Translations under genes and position numbers: made by a program
Assembly (NCBI GenBank): GCA_944381085.1
Contig: CALWJX010000014.1
Span: forward strand, 1-49,731
DNA length: 49,731 bases
Direction: 5' to 3'
Source: an uncultured Clostridia bacterium
GTDB taxonomy: Bacteria; Bacillota; Clostridia; Oscillospirales; CAG-272
The notes under the pieces: generated by a model
Told to the model about the DNA's origin: nothing
What the model saw: only the letters and a program-made list of their open reading frames with translations
Databases searched by the model: none
Part shown: piece after piece, positions 34,461 through 42,480 of the stretch
Position numbering within the stretch: the first letter of the stretch is position 1
Layout: each line of letters starts with the position of its first letter

Positions 34461-36440
34461 TTATCCTTTCAGTTTTTTGATTTCGTCTCTTATAAACGCC
34501 GCTCTTTCAAAGTCAAGCTTTCTCGCGGCGTCTTTCATTTCTCTTGTCATGCTTTCAATAAGCTTTTCCCTATCCTTGGCGCTGAGTTTTTTCTTTGGCG
34601 CCTTACCCGAATTGTTTTCCTTTGAGTGAGTTCTTTCCTCGGAGGTACCGATTTCTATAACGTCGCGTATTCCCTTAATTACGGTATGCGGAATTATTCC
34701 GTGCTCCTTATTGTAAGCGTCCTGTATCTTGCGTCGTCTCTCCGTCTCCGAAATAGCCTTTTCCATAGACCTCGTAACCGTATCGGCATACATGATGACT
34801 TTTCCGTGCTCGTTGCGCGCCGCCCGCCCTATCGTCTGTATCAAAGACCGCTCGGCTCTGAGAAAGCCCTCTTTATCGGCGTCAAGTATGGCGACGAGCG
34901 ACACTTCCGGAATGTCAAGCCCCTCGCGCAAAAGATTTATTCCCACAAGCACGTCAAATACGCCGAGCCGGAGATCGCGGATTATCGCCATTCTCTCCAT
35001 GGTATCGACATTGAAATGAATATATCTTACCTTTATCCCGTTGCCCTCAAGATAGTCGGTCAGATCTTCAGCCATTTTCTTTGTAAGTGTGGTGACAAGC
35101 ACCCTCTCGCCCTTTTGGGTCCGAATCTTTATTTCTCCCATCAGGTCGTCAACCTGGCCCTCAATAGGCCGTATCTCTACCTCGGGGTCTATAAGACCCG
35201 TCGGGCGTATGATCTGTTCCACGATCTGCTCGGAATATTCCTCTTCATAGTCGCCCGGAGTCGCGCTCACAAAAACCGCCTGATTGATTTTGCTTTCAAA
35301 TTCCTCAAAATACAGCGGTCGGTTGTCATATGCCGACGGCAGCCTGAATCCGTAGTCGATCAGATTTTTCTTTCTCGCGGTATCCCCGCCGCTCATTCCC
35401 CTGACCTGCGGCAGAGTGACGTGAGATTCATCCACAAACATAATATAATCCTTCGGAAAATAGTCAAGCAAAGTATATGGGACCGAACCCGCGGGTCTTC
35501 TCGCGAGAACCCTCGAATAATTTTCGACTCCCGAGCAAAATCCCACTTCTTTGAGCATTTCCATATCATACTTGACTCTTTCGGTTATCCTCTGCGCTTC
35601 TATGAGCTTTCCCTGTTCCTCAAACCATTTTGCTCTTGCCTCCATCTCCGCGTATATGTCCTTGATAGCCGCCTCTCTTTTGTCGTCCGAAACGGCATAG
35701 TGCGTCGCGGGGTATATCGCCGCGTAAGAAAGTGCCCGCGTAAGTTCTCCGGTCACAATGTTTATTTCGGAAACCCGGTCGATTTCGTCGTCAAAAAACT
35801 CAACCCTTATCGCCTTGTCATCCATATTCGCCGGAATTATCTCGACCGTGTCCCCTCTCACTCTGAACGAGTCGCGCACAAGGTTCATATCATTCCGGTT
35901 ATAACTCACCGCGACAAGCTTTCTTATAAGCTCCTCCCTTGACATCAGCATACCGGGACGGAGCGCGAGCACCAGGCTTTTGTATTCCTCGGGTTCTCCG
36001 AGCGAGTAAATGCAGGAAACGCTCGCGACAATTATGACGTCCCTTCTCTCAAACAGCGCGCTTGTCGCCGAATGTCTCAGGCGGTCTATCTCATCGTTTA
36101 TCAGAGCGTCCTTTTCTATATACATATCCTTGCCCGGTATATACGCCTCAGGCTGATAGTAATCGTAATAAGAGACAAAATACTCTACCGCGTTGTCGGG
36201 AAAAAACTCTCGGAATTCCGAGCACAGCTGCGCCGCGAGAGTTTTGTTGTGCGCAAGTATCAGTGTAGGACGGTTCACTCTCGCTATAACATTAGCCATA
36301 GTAAAGGTCTTACCCGAACCTGTAACTCCGAGCAAAGTCTGCATACGATCTCCGCTGTTTAAGCCGCAGACGATCTTGTCTATCGCCTCCGGCTGGTCTC
36401 CCGTAGGTTTATATTCACTTTTCAGCACAAATCTATCCAT
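34461..36440 (-). CDS. uvrB: Excinuclease ABC subunit B
   Basis: This 659-aa helicase-like damage-verification subunit has Walker [17 protein letters not shown] (about 37-52), the beta-hairpin region [29 protein letters not shown], helicase motif VI region QTIGRAARN, and a C-terminal UVR motif ([20 protein letters not shown]) that contacts UvrC. It is coupled to uvrA downstream. An unusually long open frame lies antisense to it (34626-35942), which I regard as a codon-bias shadow. Confidence 0.97.
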   Translation of the reverse strand: MDRFVLKSEYKPTGDQPEAIDKIVCGLNSGDRMQTLLGVTGSGKTFTMANVIARVNRPTLILAHNKTLAAQLCSEFREFFPDNAVEYFVSYYDYYQPEAYIPGKDMYIEKDALINDEIDRLRHSATSALFERRDVIIVASVSCIYSLGEPEEYKSLVLALRPGMLMSREELIRKLVAVSYNRNDMNLVRDSFRVRGDTVEIIPANMDDKAIRVEFFDDEIDRVSEINIVTGELTRALSYAAIYPATHYAVSDDKREAAIKDIYAEMEARAKWFEEQGKLIEAQRITERVKYDMEMLKEVGFCSGVENYSRVLARRPAGSVPYTLLDYFPKDYIMFVDESHVTLPQVRGMSGGDTARKKNLIDYGFRLPSAYDNRPLYFEEFESKINQAVFVSATPGDYEEEYSEQIVEQIIRPTGLIDPEVEIRPIEGQVDDLMGEIKIRTQKGERVLVTTLTKKMAEDLTDYLEGNGIKVRYIHFNVDTMERMAIIRDLRLGVFDVLVGINLLREGLDIPEVSLVAILDADKEGFLRAERSLIQTIGRAARNEHGKVIMYADTVTRSMEKAISETERRRKIQDAYNKEHGIIPHTVIKGIRDVIEIGTSEERTHSKENNSGKAPKKKLSAKDREKLIESMTREMKDAARKLDFERAAFIRDEIKKLKG

Positions 36441-36567
36441 AAAAAACTCCGATACAGCTTTTAATCAATTCTATTAAAATCGAAAAAATTTAAATCCCGA
36501 CTCCGCTCAAACGCGGAAAAGTCACATCCGGCGCCTCGGCTTTTATCCGGTCCGGACTATACCGCAA

Positions 36568-37038
36568 TTACTGTGCGGAACATTTTTCCGCATCGACAGC
36601 CAATACCAGCATAAGCGCATATAAGGCGTCCGAAGGATTTTCCACATCTATTACGTATGTATCGGTAAGCCTGAACAGCTCTTTTGAAACCGTGGCTATT
36701 CTTACGCCGTCAGCATCGGATATCGTATAATCCCATTCAAAAAAATCTCCCTCCACATGCCAACCGTTGAAGTCAATATTGTACTTCGGTGAGAATAATG
36801 AAAATTCTTTTTCTATACATCCGATATATTTGTCACTCATATAAATCTCAAATTTGGGCAGGAATGTAAAAACTCTCTCTTTCACACAACCTACCTCTCT
36901 GTCTTCCGCGTCGAAAATTTTCAGGCAGTGTCCCCACGCGAGCTCTCCTTTAACTATATACACCGTATTTTCGGACTCGTCAAATATGTCATAGCTGTCA
37001 AACCATGAAAACATTCTCTGTCTGAACAAAAGCTTCAT
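36568..37038 (-). CDS. LURP-one-related (Tubby C-terminal-like) family protein
   Basis: This 156-aa, nearly all-beta protein has the LURP-one/Tubby-like layout: MKLLFRQRMFSWFDSYDIFD, YIVKGELAWGHCLKIFD, VGCVKERVFTFLPKFEIY, then an IDFNGWHVEGDFFEWDYTI strand pair and a hydrophobic C-terminal helix (ALYALMLVLAVDA). Family members are widespread in Firmicutes; a phospholipid-scramblase-like fold is known but bacterial function is not. AAAGGA is 10 nt before the ATG. It has its own promoter about 150 bp upstream and is transcribed alone. Confidence 0.8.
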   Translation of the reverse strand: MKLLFRQRMFSWFDSYDIFDESENTVYIVKGELAWGHCLKIFDAEDREVGCVKERVFTFLPKFEIYMSDKYIGCIEKEFSLFSPKYNIDFNGWHVEGDFFEWDYTISDADGVRIATVSKELFRLTDTYVIDVENPSDALYALMLVLAVDAEKCSAQ

Positions 37039-37187
37039 AAATCCGATTTCCTTTCATCTGCCGAATTTTTTCAAAACCGTATAAAAAACAATTTGTTTCT
37101 TCCGGTAAAAGCATAAAAAATCCGTGATTTCCGGGCTCTTGCCGTTTTCATCCGCAAGGCAAAAATTCGACATCATAATCAATATAC

Positions 37188-37216
37188 AATATATCACACA
37201 AACGCCAAAAAGTCAA
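37188..37216 (-). promoter_or_regulatory. Promoter of the LURP-one-like gene
   Basis: Minus-strand TTGACT (37216-37211), 17-nt spacer, TATATT (37193-37188). Confidence 0.7.
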
Positions 37217-37336
37217 GACAGATTGTTTTAACATTATTTGTTCCCGTAGTTTTGTCAATGATGTGAAACTAAAAATAAATAACGGGTTAGGACAAATGCT
37301 TTCGCAGACAGACGGTGGGCTATGACCTTTTCAAAC

Positions 37337-37420
37337 GCTTTCAGTGGGAATTTGTATCTACCCGTCAAAAAAATCAAGCGGAGCCGTCCAAGAGAATGAG
37401 GACAGTTTAATTTAGTTTTA
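37337..37420 (+). repeat. Degenerate dispersed repeat, copy 2
   Basis: The plus strand reads TTTCAGTGGGAATTTGTATC, then AAATCAAG and AGAGAATGAGGAC, and ends in TTTAATTTAGTT. It aligns block by block with the minus strand of 17721-17790 and its continuation. It sits in a 600-bp gene-poor stretch. No transposase is nearby. Confidence 0.55.
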
Positions 37421-37429
37421 AACGCAGTT

Positions 37430-37612
37430 TTATTTTACATTAAACATTTTATTGCAAAACTTTCGAGGCTTAAGCGGGCAGCGCGCGCAATTGTAAGCAA
37501 AACACAGCTTTCCGACGACATTATAAAAACAAAAATATACCTCTGCGTCAGGATAACCTTTGCAGAGGTATATTTTACCTATATAATATCCGTTGATATA
37601 AACTGAAGTCAA
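37430..37612 (-). CDS. Possible small Cys-rich protein
   Basis: A 60-codon frame beginning with TTG encodes VYINGYYIGKIYLCKGYP followed by a Cys/basic end (CARCPLKPRKFCNK). The composition is protein-like and the Cys spacing suggests a small metal site, but no Shine-Dalgarno site precedes the TTG and I recognise no family. It lies between a dispersed repeat and the frameshifted zinc-ribbon gene, so it may be a remnant. Confidence 0.3.
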   Translation of the reverse strand: MTSVYINGYYIGKIYLCKGYPDAEVYFCFYNVVGKLCFAYNCARCPLKPRKFCNKMFNVK

Positions 37613-37659
37613 AAGCGCAAACCCGTTTATTTAGAATGATAGATAATTATATGATAGAT

Positions 37660-37994
37660 TTAATTAGCCGAAGCTTTACGTGCCTCAAAACACTTGCTGC
37701 AATAAACAGGTCTGTCGTTTGAAGGCTGAAACGTAAGTCTTGCTTCACCGCCGCATTCACTGCAAACCGCGATAAAATACTCTCTTTCGGTTTTTCCGGA
37801 ATTTTTTTCTTGTCGCGGCATGCCTTGCAGCACTTTGGCTTGTTCATAAAGCCTTTTTCCGCATAAAATTTTTGTTCGCCTGCCGTAAATACAAATTCCT
37901 CTCCGCAATCCCTGCAAGTAAGAGTGATATCCTCATACACGGGCTCCGCGGAAGTTTCATTTACGCCTTCAGTCTTAACATCTTCTTCAAACAT
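37660..37994 (-). pseudogene. Zinc-ribbon protein gene with a -1 frameshift at a poly-A run
   Basis: The first frame (from ATG at 37994, GAGG 11 nt upstream) encodes EDITLTCRDCGEEFVFTAGE and KCCKACRDKKK, a CxxC...CxxC probable zinc-binding half. After seven A residues (37802-37808) homology jumps to the -1 frame, which supplies TEREYFIAVCSECGGEARL and RPVYCSKCFEARK, the second CxxC pair, ending at 37660. Eight A would give one 111-aa protein of the Clostridia zinc-ribbon family. Explanations are a sequencing or assembly indel, a real mutation, or slippage/recoding at the A run. The function is probably nucleic-acid or protein binding, unknown in detail. Confidence 0.75.
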
Positions 37995-38109
37995 TTAACT
38001 TTTTACCTCGTTTGTTAATGAAAATTGTCCGTCAACTTCGCTTTTACAATTGACGTTATGTAAACCCCAAACGGGATTTTACCTTATCCGATGCGGCTCT
38101 AACCGTAAA

Positions 38110-38754
38110 TCACGGCTTTTGTCCGCGTTTGCTCAAAGCCTCTCTGAGCTTTTTCCTGATTCTGTACAGAGCGTTTGAAACCGAACGCACGTCTGTCACT
38201 CCCAAAATGCCGGCAATCTCTGAAGCGCGCAGACCGGAAACATACATCCACCAAACCTTACTTTCATAGGGCGACAGATAACTCTGGATCCGTCTTCTCA
38301 AATCATTGAAATTTTCTTCCTCGATCAGCTTTTGCACAGGGTCTGCGGAAACCGAGGAACTTTCGTTTCTCTCGGTCATCTCTTCGAGCGACAAAATATT
38401 CATACCTTTTCCGCGATTCAACATTCTTATAAAAGAAACAATTCCGTTTTCTATACAGATTTTGGCATAAAGCCCGAACGAGACATTTTTTTCCGAAATA
38501 TCGTAACTGCAGACGGCATTGCAAAAGCTTATCTCCGCTTCGTCACGCATGTCGGTAATGTCCTGAGACGTCATTCTTTCATTCGTATACTTTCGCACTT
38601 CGGAATCTATAAGCGGCCTGTATTTATTCATCAAAGCCTTAATCGCCTCGCTGCTGCCAGACTGTGCCATGCCAATTGTCAGCGCAAGCTCACTCTCCTC
38701 CGGCGCTTTGCCCGTTTTACACAAAATAATTTTCTCCTGTCGCTTCAATGCCAT
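38110..38754 (-). CDS. Sigma-70 family RNA polymerase sigma factor, SigH-like
   Basis: This protein of up to 214 aa has region 2 (ALMNKYRPLIDSEVRKYT, MRDEAEISFCNAVCSYD, FGLYAKICIENGIVSFIR) and region 4 (LSPYESKVWWMYVSGLRASE, SVSNALYRIRKKLREAL), matching the SigH/Spo0H layout. SigH drives early sporulation genes. The ATG at 38754 has no ribosome site; an in-frame TTG at 38724 has CAGGAG 9 nt upstream and is a better start, giving 204 aa. A strong promoter lies 100 nt upstream. Region 2 departs from consensus, so it may be a paralogue rather than SigH itself. Confidence 0.82.
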   Translation of the reverse strand: MALKRQEKIILCKTGKAPEESELALTIGMAQSGSSEAIKALMNKYRPLIDSEVRKYTNERMTSQDITDMRDEAEISFCNAVCSYDISEKNVSFGLYAKICIENGIVSFIRMLNRGKGMNILSLEEMTERNESSSVSADPVQKLIEEENFNDLRRRIQSYLSPYESKVWWMYVSGLRASEIAGILGVTDVRSVSNALYRIRKKLREALSKRGQKP

Positions 38755-39205
38755 CGGAATATCATAATAATACTAAATTCAAAAAATCATAATCCGAGCA
38801 TAAATCCGTCCAAAAACACGATTGATTTTTTCTGACCATTTTCAAGTATACAATATTATAACATTAAAAATCGCAAAGGTCAACACTTTTTTTTCGCAAA
38901 TTATTCGTCAAAATCGACACACACAGCGTCGTGTTGTCATGTTTTGCCAAATTATCATATAATATTTTATGCAACTATGTAATTTTTTAACATTACAATG
39001 TACAACATAAACATTATATTAAAAAAATGTTTGTTTAAATTGCCATCACGCAAACCAGTTTTTAGTAAATTGATTTTCTGAATAATCGGATTTGGTTGTC
39101 AAAATTGCACAAAAATTTTGACGCTTTTTATGAACACCCGCTTTGACGATTTTCGCAGTTTTCTGAAGATGCTTATTCAACAAATATTCCGAACAAACCC
39201 AATAA
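38755..39205 (-). other. AT-rich intergenic region between DUF4364 and sigma-factor genes
   Basis: This 451-bp gap holds the sigma-factor promoter (38855-38883). The rest is strongly AT-rich. A perfect GTCAAAATT/AATTTTGAC stem (39098-39122) is followed on the plus strand by CTTTTTA, a terminator-like feature with no plus-strand gene to end. No credible gene was found. Confidence 0.55.
38855..38883 (-). promoter_or_regulatory. Promoter of the SigH-like gene
   Basis: Minus-strand TTGACC (38883-38878), 17-nt spacer, TATAAT (38860-38855). Confidence 0.8.
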
Positions 39206-39757
39206 TCAGTAAAAAATAAAGTTAATATTTCCCGAGAGCAATGAGAGAATACCCTTGTACACCACTTCAGGATGATCTCTGAAATTATCCTCCATTCTCT
39301 GCGCGCGGTTGAATGTATCCACGACAACCTTCGTTTCAAGAATAATCCTGTCTCTTTCAGTAAGCGTACAAACAATGTCAAACATACCGTCGTCTCGCTT
39401 CTCTATACGGCATTTTGCCGTAACTCCTCTTTTCTTGAAATCAAGATATCGAAGCGCGCATTCAAGACTCTTGTCAAGCAGCGACGAAAGCACCTCGCTA
39501 TGAAGTTCCGTAGCTACAACCCTACCCTTTTCGGTCACCATATACATTGGATCCCCGTCGTCGTTTTTGCAGAATTCCTCTATGAGTCCTCCGTCAAGCA
39601 TTTCATGAAAACACTCCGCGAAATCGAGATACATTACGTAATCATTCTGCATGACTATATCATTAATGGTAATATAATCAAGCGGATAATTTATATTCTG
39701 CATAAGATAGAGTACAAATATCTTGACATTCCTTTTACTGCCGACAAGCGACCCCAT
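39206..39757 (-). CDS. DUF4364 family protein (winged-helix-like)
   Basis: This 183-aa protein of the Clostridia DUF4364 family has an N-terminal helical segment NVKIFVLYLMQNINYPLDYI and ITINDIVMQNDYVMYLDFAECF that looks like a winged helix. LIEEFCKNDDGDPMYMVTEKGR resembles a wing, as in PadR-like regulators (inference). A C-terminal mixed region ends in LSLLSGNINFIFY. GGAG is 7 nt before the ATG. Its promoter is back-to-back with that of hom, and its leader carries the palindromic element found upstream of pgi and hup. Confidence 0.8.
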   Translation of the reverse strand: MGSLVGSKRNVKIFVLYLMQNINYPLDYITINDIVMQNDYVMYLDFAECFHEMLDGGLIEEFCKNDDGDPMYMVTEKGRVVATELHSEVLSSLLDKSLECALRYLDFKKRGVTAKCRIEKRDDGMFDIVCTLTERDRIILETKVVVDTFNRAQRMEDNFRDHPEVVYKGILSLLSGNINFIFY

Positions 39758-39934
39758 AAATATTCTCCTTTTTCTTTATTTTTGTAAATATTCATATATA
39801 ATTTCAACATTTCACACGTTGTCCGAAAAAGCTTTCCCGATAACTGTTTTTATGACTAATACAACAAGCAGACACCGTTATATAGTTTTCCTCACGCATT
39901 ACATTGATTTGAAAAACAACCCGGACTGCCTGTG

Positions 39935-39986
39935 CCGTACACAAAGCAAGTAAATATTATTTTTTCGGGTTGTTTACACTGTATGC
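39935..39986 (-). repeat. Single copy of the palindromic leader element, 5' of the DUF4364 gene
   Basis: On the minus strand GCATACAGTGTAAAC at 39986 opens the unit, with an AAAAATAATATTTACTTGC block and TTTGTGTAC at the far end. It matches the pgi units. A contracted form of the following small hairpin (GGCACAGGCAGTCCGG) is next to it. The unit starts 6 nt after the -10. Confidence 0.7.
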
Positions 39987-39992
39987 TTATAC

Positions 39993-40021
39993 ATTTTACC
40001 ATATTTTTAAATTTTTTTCAA
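39993..40021 (-). promoter_or_regulatory. Promoter of the DUF4364 gene
   Basis: Minus-strand TTGAAA (40021-40016), 17-nt spacer, TAAAAT (39998-39993). Confidence 0.75.
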
Positions 40022-40030
40022 TAGTAGCAG

Positions 40031-40059
40031 TTGCAATTTTCGGAAAAATATGTTATAAT
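40031..40059 (+). promoter_or_regulatory. Promoter of hom
   Basis: Plus-strand TTGCAA (40031-40036), 17-nt spacer, TATAAT (40054-40059). A second possible start (TTGACT at about 40134 with a weak TATCAT 16 nt on) lies downstream. Confidence 0.75.
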
Positions 40060-40099
40060 ATATATTATGCGATATTCGGACAAATGACGTGCAAGAGTA

Positions 40100-40124
40100 T
40101 TTTGCCGGGTATCGCACGGCAAAA
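40100..40124 (+). promoter_or_regulatory. Hairpin in the hom leader
   Basis: TTTTGCCG (40100-40107) pairs with CGGCAAAA (40117-40124) around a 9-nt loop and is followed by TTTTC. It resembles a weak terminator about 40 nt into the hom transcript, so attenuation is possible but unproven. Confidence 0.4.
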
Positions 40125-40275
40125 TTTTCGGCATTGACTTTATATTTTATTGTAATATCATTGCTTTTATACGCAAATATATGTTTTTTGTATTTAACGG
40201 GTTTATAAAACCACCGGAATAAAAAATTCCCGTCGGTCAAAAAAAGTAAAAGGTTAGTTACACGGAGGTCAGTAC

Positions 40276-41502
40276 ATGACAAATATCGCTATTCTCGGCT
40301 TTGGAGTGGTAGGCTCAGGAGTTGCCGAAGTAATAACAAAAAACAAAGCTTTAATAGAGGAAAAAACGGGAGAAAAAATAAATATCAAATATATCCTCGA
40401 CCTCAGGGATTTCCCCGGCAGTCCGTTCGAGCATCTTGTGGTTCACGATTTTCAGACAATTCTTCGCGACCCCGAGGTCACTGTAGTCGCAGAAATGATG
40501 GGAGGGTCTCACCCCGCGTATGATTTTTCAAAGGCATGTCTTGAAGCCGGCAAAAGCGTCGTGACCTCAAACAAGGAAGTGGTATCGAATTTCGGCGCCG
40601 AACTGCTTGAAACCGCCGCAAAAAATAAAACAGCTTATCTCTTTGAGGCAAGCGTCGGAGGCGGAATTCCGATCATACGTCCCATCCTCAATGACCTGTC
40701 CTCCAACCGAATAATAAACATAAGCGGAATTCTGAACGGAACCACAAACTATATTCTTACCAAAATGGAAAACGAGGGCGCCGCGTTTGAAGACGTATTG
40801 AACGACGCCAAGAAAAAGGGTTATGCCGAAGCCAATCCCACAGCGGACATTGAGGGAATTGACGCGGCAAGAAAGATTGTAATTCTCGCCGCATTGTCGT
40901 TCGGCAAGCTCGCCGACCCTTCCAAAATACACACGGAGGGTATTACGGAAATCACGTCTGACGACGTTTCAATCGCCAAAAAAATGGGATACGCCGTAAA
41001 GCTGATAGGGTATACATCCGTCATCGACGGAAAAATTCTCTGCATGGTCAGCCCAAGACTTGTCTCACAGGCAAATCCGCTTTCGGGAATTAACGATGTG
41101 TTTAACGGAATTCTGGTTTCGGCCGACATGGTAGGAGAGGTTATGTTCTACGGACCCGGAGCCGGCAAGCTGCCGACCGCGAGCGCGGTATGCGCCGACA
41201 TTGTGGATATAGTCATGCACCGCAAAACTCAGATGAAGCTTCCCGCATGGGAAAAGGCGTCGGAAGACGATTTATTTGAGTTTGAAAAATACCGTTGCCG
41301 CAGACTGTTTATTTTCAGGTCTCCGGAAGCTGACAGCGCCGCCGCGGTAAAACAGATTTCGGATGTATTCGGAAGCATAAGCGGGTTTGTGTTTGAAAAC
41401 GGAAAGACCTGCTTCATATCCGATGAGATGAGCGAAAAAGAAGCGGTTGAGCTTTCAGGCAAATGTCCGCTTGAGCTTATTAAAATGTACAGGCTTCTCT
41501 GA
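40276..41502 (+). CDS. hom: Homoserine dehydrogenase
   Basis: This 408-aa NAD(P)-dependent enzyme reduces aspartate semialdehyde to homoserine for threonine and methionine synthesis. It has the Rossmann motif AILGFGVVGSGVAEVI (about 5-20), the substrate region ASVGGGIPIIRPI and ILNGTTNYILTKM, the catalytic DIEGIDAARKIVILA, and a short C-terminal ACT-like domain (from about 330, RRLFIFRSPEADSAAAV) for feedback control. GGAGG lies 7 nt before the ATG. It is the first gene of a two-gene plus-strand unit flanked by minus-strand genes. Confidence 0.95.
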   Translation: MTNIAILGFGVVGSGVAEVITKNKALIEEKTGEKINIKYILDLRDFPGSPFEHLVVHDFQTILRDPEVTVVAEMMGGSHPAYDFSKACLEAGKSVVTSNKEVVSNFGAELLETAAKNKTAYLFEASVGGGIPIIRPILNDLSSNRIINISGILNGTTNYILTKMENEGAAFEDVLNDAKKKGYAEANPTADIEGIDAARKIVILAALSFGKLADPSKIHTEGITEITSDDVSIAKKMGYAVKLIGYTSVIDGKILCMVSPRLVSQANPLSGINDVFNGILVSADMVGEVMFYGPGAGKLPTASAVCADIVDIVMHRKTQMKLPAWEKASEDDLFEFEKYRCRRLFIFRSPEADSAAAVKQISDVFGSISGFVFENGKTCFISDEMSEKEAVELSGKCPLELIKMYRLL

Positions 41503-41556
41503 GTCCGCGCATTGACTTTTCCGTGCAGAGCGTTTTTTGAAAGGAAATATGCAGAT

Positions 41557-42333
41557 TTGAAAAAGAAAGGGTTTCTCTCCGGATTTCTCGGCACATTGCT
41601 GGTGCTTGTCGGCGTGCTTGTCGCCACTGTGCTTACGTCTTTGCTTGCAAATGTCATATTCAGTGTCAGATTTTCCTCCGGAGAGCCGATATGCGCCGTA
41701 CTCAAGCTGACGCTGTTTGTCATTCTGATATATTTCATATTGCTTGAAGTTATATTCTTCGCGTGGCAGATAAAGCTCGCCAAAAACGACAGCAAAAAAT
41801 CCGACGAAGCCTCACGGACGAAATCCGAAAAGACTTTCCGGATAGTGTGCGCGTCCTGTCTTTGCGCGATTATTTTATTCGCCGTCATAAATGTCAACAC
41901 CTACACAGAATACAGAGAAGACGGCATCTCCGAAAAATTCTTTGTCACCACAAAAGAATACGACTGGCAAAACGTACTATATTACTCACTTTCATGCGAC
42001 AGATACGGTGAGATCGATTTCAATATAAAGATGAAAGACGGAAAAACTTTTGAGCTTCTCAACACCGTCACATCCTGCTCGGATGAGTTTATGGACAAAT
42101 ATGAAAACATGTACGGATACGCCGCGTATCTTGCCTCGGAATTTGAAAGTCAGCCCAATTATATTGAAAAGAGGCTGTCCGGCGTAGATTATATGGAAGA
42201 TTATTACAAGGAAAGCCACCCCGACGTCTGGAAATATCTTTCGGCAATCATAGGTGAAGAAGAAGTAAATGAAGGCGGAGAGGAACAGACCGGGCAGCAG
42301 GAAGAACAAAGTCAAAGAGAGCAGCAGAGTTAA
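41557..42333 (+). CDS. Membrane protein of unknown function
   Basis: This protein of about 258 aa has three hydrophobic segments (GTLLVLVGVLVATVLTSLLA, LTLFVILIYFILLEVIFFAW and ASCLCAIILFAVINV), then a polar extracytoplasmic domain (YTEYREDGISEKFFVTTKEY onwards) and a Glu/Gln-rich C-terminus. I know no family with a defined role. The frame is open from 41512, but the only ribosome-site-like sequence (GAAAGGA) lies 12 nt before the TTG at 41557, which I prefer. It follows hom by about 50 bp and shares its transcript and terminator. Confidence 0.7.
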   Translation: MKKKGFLSGFLGTLLVLVGVLVATVLTSLLANVIFSVRFSSGEPICAVLKLTLFVILIYFILLEVIFFAWQIKLAKNDSKKSDEASRTKSEKTFRIVCASCLCAIILFAVINVNTYTEYREDGISEKFFVTTKEYDWQNVLYYSLSCDRYGEIDFNIKMKDGKTFELLNTVTSCSDEFMDKYENMYGYAAYLASEFESQPNYIEKRLSGVDYMEDYYKESHPDVWKYLSAIIGEEEVNEGGEEQTGQQEEQSQREQQS

Positions 42334-42376
42334 CGTCAGGGTCAATAAAGTATTTTAAATTAATTTATAATAAAAT

Positions 42377-42453
42377 AAAAGAATCTTTGTATTACCAAAG
42401 CTTGAGGTATGATACGCATGCAAGCGGGCAGATGTACGTACAAAGATTCTTTT
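42377..42453. terminator. Bidirectional terminator between the hom unit and hisS, with a long loop
   Basis: A perfect 15-bp stem (42377-42391 with 42439-42453) flanks 47 nt that can form an inner GCTTG/CAAGC helix. The plus strand continues TTTTGTTTTC and the minus strand TTTATTTTATT, so it can stop both converging transcripts. Confidence 0.8.
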
Positions 42454-42480
42454 TGTTTTCAAACATATATAAACAAAATA

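Larger units (their letters stand above)
39758..40275. other. Divergent regulatory region between DUF4364 and hom
   Basis: This 518-bp region holds two outward-facing promoters whose -35 boxes are 9 bp apart (40016-40021 minus, 40031-40036 plus), a minus-strand leader with a palindromic element (39935-39986), and a plus-strand leader of about 210 nt for hom with hairpins. No gene is present. Confidence 0.75.

Noticed and set aside
34626..35942. A 438-codon open frame antisense to uvrB
   Set aside because: It is fully inside the uvrB coding region, has no ribosome site or family match, and fits a codon-bias shadow.
39046..39381. 111-codon minus-strand frame at the end of the DUF4364 gene
   Set aside because: Most of it overlaps DUF4364 in another frame; the remainder is low-complexity AT-rich sequence.
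40060..40275. Riboswitch or T-box in the hom leader
   Set aside because: Hairpins exist, but I see no lysine, SAM or T-box consensus; a covariance search would be needed.
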